64,000 nucleotides of DNA from positions 357,284-421,283 of the forward strand of contig CAVOQD010000012.1 of the NCBI GenBank assembly GCA_963698255.1, written 5' to 3'. Shown piece after piece: positions 59,599 to 64,000 of the stretch. The notes under the pieces are model-generated. The model was not told the DNA's origin. It did not search any database and saw only the letters and a list, made by a program, of their open reading frames with translations. The DNA comes from JAWKOK01 sp963698255 (GTDB lineage: Bacteria > Chloroflexota > Anaerolineae > Caldilineales > Caldilineaceae). Each line of letters starts with the position of its first letter. The first letter of the stretch is position 1. Position numbers and translations under genes: made by a program.

Positions 59599-61529
59599 TC
59601 AGCGGCTGCCGGCTGCCGGCTCAGCCACAAGCACGGCGCCCTGCCACGGCGCCAACGTCAACCGCACCTCGGCGCCCCGTGGACGATAGCGGCGACCGGA
59701 AATCACGTCTCGCCAGGGACCACGGTGGGGCACAGCAAGAGATGTACGCTTGGTGACACAATCGAAATTGAGGGCAACTGCGACGAAATCCTCAGGCAGA
59801 TCCGGTTGTTCGGCCTGGCGGCGCTCGTAGCGAACGAGCTTAGTCTTTGCAAAGTCGTCGTCATAGAAGCGGATCTGGTCGCTGCGCAGGGCGACGTGGT
59901 CATGGCGAAGCTGAATCAGATCCCGCGTCAGTTGATAGTGTCTGGCATGGGCAGGCAGCTTCGGCTTCTCCCAGCTTATGGGGCAGGAAGTCGATGGTGC
60001 GTGGCGTATCCTCGCCAAACTCCTGTCCGGCATAGATCATGGGCACGCCCATGGCCGTGAAGAGCAGGACCAAGCCCAGTTGCCCCTTGAGCAAAGCCGC
60101 CTGCTGCAGGGTCATCCCAGCGGGCAGAGCGATGTGGCGGCCGGAGTAGAACTTGATCTCGTGCTCGGGCCGCACTTCATCGTGGCTGCACGTGAAATTG
60201 ATCAACTGGGCGGGCGAATCGAAGCCATCCTGGGCATAGCCGCCGATGGCGTGGCGCACGTCCTGGTGCTCCCATTGCCAGCGCTGGTTGATCACCTTCT
60301 CGAACGTGTGATGGAAACAGCCGTTCCAGACTGCGTCCATCTCGGTCTCTCGGACCAGCTTGGCCGCCGTCTTGTCGGGATGGGTGCCGTCCAGTTGCCA
60401 GAATTCGCCGATCAGGACGCAGTCCGGCTTGGCCTGGCGCGCGGCCCAGCAGATGGCGCCGATGCCGTGATAGGGATCGAAACCCGGGTCGCATGGGCTG
60501 CCGCGTGTCGTAGTCCACGCCGCAGACCCAATCGAAGCGAAACCCGTCCAGGTGATATTCTGTCAGCCAGAAGCGAACGATATCCTGAAAATAGCGGGTC
60601 GTATCCGGCGAGAAATGATTCCAATCCAGCCCGCCCCACATGTTCACGGCCTGCGGCGTGTGATGAAAGAAGGGGTTCCAGTTGGTCAGCCATTCGCCCT
60701 CCTCGTCGTACATGGGCGGGTAGTAGTGATAGTAGGGATGGTCGCCCCAGGCATGGTTGAAGGCGACATCCAGAATCACGGCGATGCCGCGGGCGTGGCA
60801 GCGGTCCACAAATCGTCTTGAGATCGTCAGGCTCACCGTAGACATCGGCCATCGAGAAATAGAAGACGGGATTGTAGCCCCAACTCGATTGGCCTGGAAA
60901 GGCCTGGATCGGCATCAGTTCGACGGCATTGATGCCCAAGGTCGACCAGGTAGTCGATGCGCTCCATCATCGCCCGGAAATTGCCGAACACGCGGGCGAT
61001 TCTCGTGCCCATTCGCCGGCAAAGTCACGCACATTCAGTTCATAGATGACCATGTCGCGCAGGGCCGGCGTTCGCCACTGCTGATCCGTCCATGAGAAAG
61101 GAGTTTGCCGTTCGCGGCAGATAGGCCCAGGCCGCATCATCATCCCAGCGCAATTGGGTGGCATAGGGATCACCGACCCAGGTGTGGGACTGCTCGTCGA
61201 TCGCCACGAAGTAGCCGTATCGTGTCGGCCCCGGGTGGGCCATGGTCATCCACCAGGTGCCGCGTCCATCGGTGACCAGCGGATTGGCGCGCGTATCCCA
61301 ACCATTAAAATCGCCCACCAGGCTCACGTAGGGCTTATGCGGCGCGCGCAGCGCAAACGTCACCGTGTCAGGAGCCATAAGATCATAGTGCACACCGCCA
61401 TGGATCTCATGCGGCAGAATATTGATGGCCGCAGGCGCGGCCGTCCAAACCGACGGATCGATCGGCAGATCAGTTGCGAGAAAGAGCCGTTGAGCTAGAT
61501 TGAGATGACGGAAGGTCGGATAGGGTCAT
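59599..61529 (-). CDS. GH13 glycoside hydrolase with N-terminal CBM48-like domain (frame interrupted at least six times)
   Basis: Alpha-amylase superfamily enzyme, about 640 residues. The N-terminal E-set part reads LFLATDLPIDPSVWTAAPAA, then VTFALRAPHKPYVSLVGDFN, GWDTRANPLV. The TIM barrel has MVIYELNVRDFAGEW, NAVELMPIQAFPGQSSWGYN, PVFYFSMADVYG, VILDVAFNHAWGD, DGFRFDWVCGVDY (nucleophile Asp), LIGEFWQLDGTHPD (acid/base Glu) and FTCSHDEVRPEHE (transition-state His-Asp). Breaks fall near 61500, 61085, 61010, 60945, 60800, 60490 and 59990. The set fits branching enzyme or maltogenic/neopullulanase-like enzymes; the CBM48 plus GH13 order favours a glycogen-related role. The start is uncertain; ATG 61529 with a shift near 61500 is the best guess. 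Confidence 0.8.
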
Positions 61530-61581
61530 ACCGGGTCACTGAACGAAGGGAGAACGGGAAAACAGACTGGCAAGGCGGTCG

Positions 61582-61622
61582 CTGCTGCGTGCTGCGTGAC
61601 AAACTCACGCAGCACGCAGCAG
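61582..61622. repeat. Hairpin after icd, GCTGCTGCG family
   Basis: Perfect 18-bp arms CTGCTGCGTGCTGCGTGA (61582-61599) and complement (61605-61622) around five bases, six bases after the icd stop. No T run follows; it may still end the transcript. Its words recur in the inverted repeat at 3261-3430. Confidence 0.75.
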
Positions 61623-61627
61623 ACTTT

Positions 61628-62873
<1,246 letters not shown>

Positions 62874-62973
62874 TGGGGTTCTTCCTCCAGGAATGGTTTA
62901 GGGGTTGACTTTCGGGTGTCTGTAATACGGTCCAAGGTATGAATTCGCCGACAACAATTGAGTGAAAATGGGC

Positions 62974-63772
62974 TCACTCGCCAATATCACGTCGCACTTG
63001 ATCGATCCATGCGAGGTCTGAAACGGTGAAGATCTTGCCGCTGTTGCGGTTCCAGGGGCCAACCAACCAGAGTATCGCACGGGCAATCTCGGCTCGTCGG
63101 CAACAGCTTTCCTTCTTCGTAGATCTGATGCCAGATGCTGAAATCCAGGCTACTCTCGGACGTGTCAACACTGCGCACATCGGCCTGCATGTCGGTGTCG
63201 ACCATGCCGGGGTCGAGGCCGGCGACCACCACGGGCTGGTCGCTCAGCTCCAGCGCCAGTGTGCGTGTGAACATATCGAGGCCGGCCTTGCCTGCACAAT
63301 AGGCGCTGGCGCCGGCTATGGGATGCGATGCAGCGCCGCTGCCAATGTTGAGAATTCGTCCATACCCCTGATCCAGCATGACGGGCAGCACGGCCCGCGT
63401 CATGGTAAAGGGGCCAATCAAATTGACCTGAATGTTGTAGGCCCATTCATCAGGATCAACTTCGGCCACCTCTTCGAGCGGCCAGACCACGGCGGCATTG
63501 TTGACAAGGATGTCGATGCGTTTGAATTGGTCCAGCGTCGCCTCGAAAACGGACTCAACCTGCTCGATGTCGGCGACGTCGGCCTCGACGCCGATGGCCT
63601 CAAGGCCCTGCCGGCTCAAGGCATCCACGGCGGCCTCAAGCAGGTCGGCATCACGCGCCACCAGAACGACCGAAGCCCCGGCGCGAGCAATCCGCTCGGC
63701 GGCAGCCCGCCCGATGCCCCGGCTGGCGCCGGTGATTATTGCAACTTGTCCCTGTAATTTCTTTGCAGTCAT
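62974..63772 (-). CDS. Short-chain dehydrogenase/reductase (frame interrupted once)
   Basis: Classical SDR of about 265 residues. Cofactor loop TGASRGIGRAAAE (near residue 13), ADVADIEQVESV, NNAAVVW, catalytic Ser in GSGAASHPIAG and YCAGK (Tyr-x3-Lys) are all present; RTLALELSDQPVVVAGLDPG, MVDTDMQ follows. One surplus C near 63092 moves the frame; the end reads IARAILWLVGPWNRNSGKIF, TVSDLAWIDQVRRDIGE to 62974. RDAD after the second strand favours NADP. Substrate unknown. ATG 63772 lies nine bases after a -10 box, so the mRNA may be leaderless. 100 bases separate it from icd. Confidence 0.87.
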
Positions 63773-63781
63773 CTGGGCGAA

Positions 63782-63810
63782 AGTGTACCAAAGAGCAAAG
63801 GAAAGGTCTA
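63782..63810 (-). promoter_or_regulatory. Promoter for a probably leaderless SDR mRNA
   Basis: On the minus strand TAGACC (63805-63810), 17 bases, TACACT (63782-63787), nine bases before ATG 63772. Confidence 0.5.
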
Positions 63811-63822
63811 TTTTTTTGCGGT

Positions 63823-64000
63823 CTACGTGCACTTTATCCGGGCGTCTTCATGCCGATGCAGGTGGGAGATCGATTGTAACCTTTCCAGATCGCCCGCATC
63901 TAACCCGATCAAGGGCGGCAGAGAAACTGCCAATAGCCGCCAAACCAGCCGCATTGGCGATTTTTTGGGAACGAGCGCCAGACGGCCCAGCAACCATTTA
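63823..64000 (-). CDS. C-terminal end of an unknown protein entering from the right edge
   Basis: An open frame from the window edge to TAG at 63823-63825 encodes WLLGRLALVPKKSPM, RLVWRLLAVSLPPLIGLDAG, then DLERLQSISHLHRHEDARIK. Composition is coding-like and no other content is seen in this stretch. Its stop overlaps the SDR promoter region. Family not recognised; only about 58 residues are visible. Confidence 0.4.
   Translation of the reverse strand, partial: KWLLGRLALVPKKSPMRLVWRLLAVSLPPLIGLDAGDLERLQSISHLHRHEDARIKCT

Overview
The window is chromosomal DNA of a GC-rich bacterium with short gaps and many same-strand gene runs. The gene set points to Chloroflexota, perhaps the Caldilineae/Anaerolineae side: a SARP/BTAD regulator, a RIO-type kinase, a Ycf46-like AAA ATPase, a cytochrome b558-type succinate dehydrogenase, a MoxR/DUF58/DUF4129 operon and a two-subunit 2-oxoacid:ferredoxin oxidoreductase. 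This placement is inference from gene content; no rRNA lies in the window.

Layout: 250-4100 hisC copy 1, patatin, rsmI, hisB. 4150-9300 accessory stretch: small HTH-like protein, UspA, a secreted triple-repeat protein, a BTAD regulator, an unknown protein. 9300-13100 (-) nudix, trkA, hisD and a second hisC broken by a palindromic element. 13250-17150 (-) rluB, cmk, E1 alpha and E1 beta of a 2-oxoacid dehydrogenase. 17400-21050 (-) secD, secF, a zinc alcohol dehydrogenase. 21470-25360 (+) MoxR, DUF58, DUF4129. 25780-31060 glutamate dehydrogenase, a flippase-like membrane protein, RIO kinase, a small gene, a phosphoesterase. 31080-32850 a ~200-nt transcription unit with an unusually long Shine-Dalgarno, six tRNAs (Leu, Ala, Gly, Phe, Gln, His) and rnpB. 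33140-37530 (-) a molybdenum-cofactor operon led by a MOCOS-like cysteine desulfurase. 37850-42780 (+) TerB_N-like protein, Ycf46-like AAA ATPase and SNF2 helicase. 43070-48630 M20 peptidase, cupin, GntR regulator, korA-korB. 48740-52330 (-) plsC, a ~600-residue unknown protein, a DUF72 protein. 52700-55630 ammonium transporter, Ser/Thr kinase, IS200/RAYT transposase. 55830-61530 (-) sdhC-sdhA-sdhB and a GH13 enzyme; 61620-64000 (-) isocitrate dehydrogenase, an SDR and the end of one further reading frame.

Two properties run through the window. First, about 26 genes change frame, often several times, including housekeeping genes (secD, sdhA, icd, amt). Where I could infer the correct reading, one surplus base explains the break, which fits uncorrected insertion errors better than gene decay; such genes are given here as single spans with approximate break points. 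Second, many gaps hold imperfect palindromes belonging to several recurring families; one sits inside hisC copy 2, and a REP-associated-type transposase gene lies at 54956-55627.

Metabolically the genes fit a heterotroph with a TCA cycle (icd, sdhCAB), a thiamine-dependent 2-oxoacid dehydrogenase, a ferredoxin-linked 2-oxoacid oxidoreductase, ammonium uptake with glutamate dehydrogenase, molybdoenzymes and glycogen/starch turnover.
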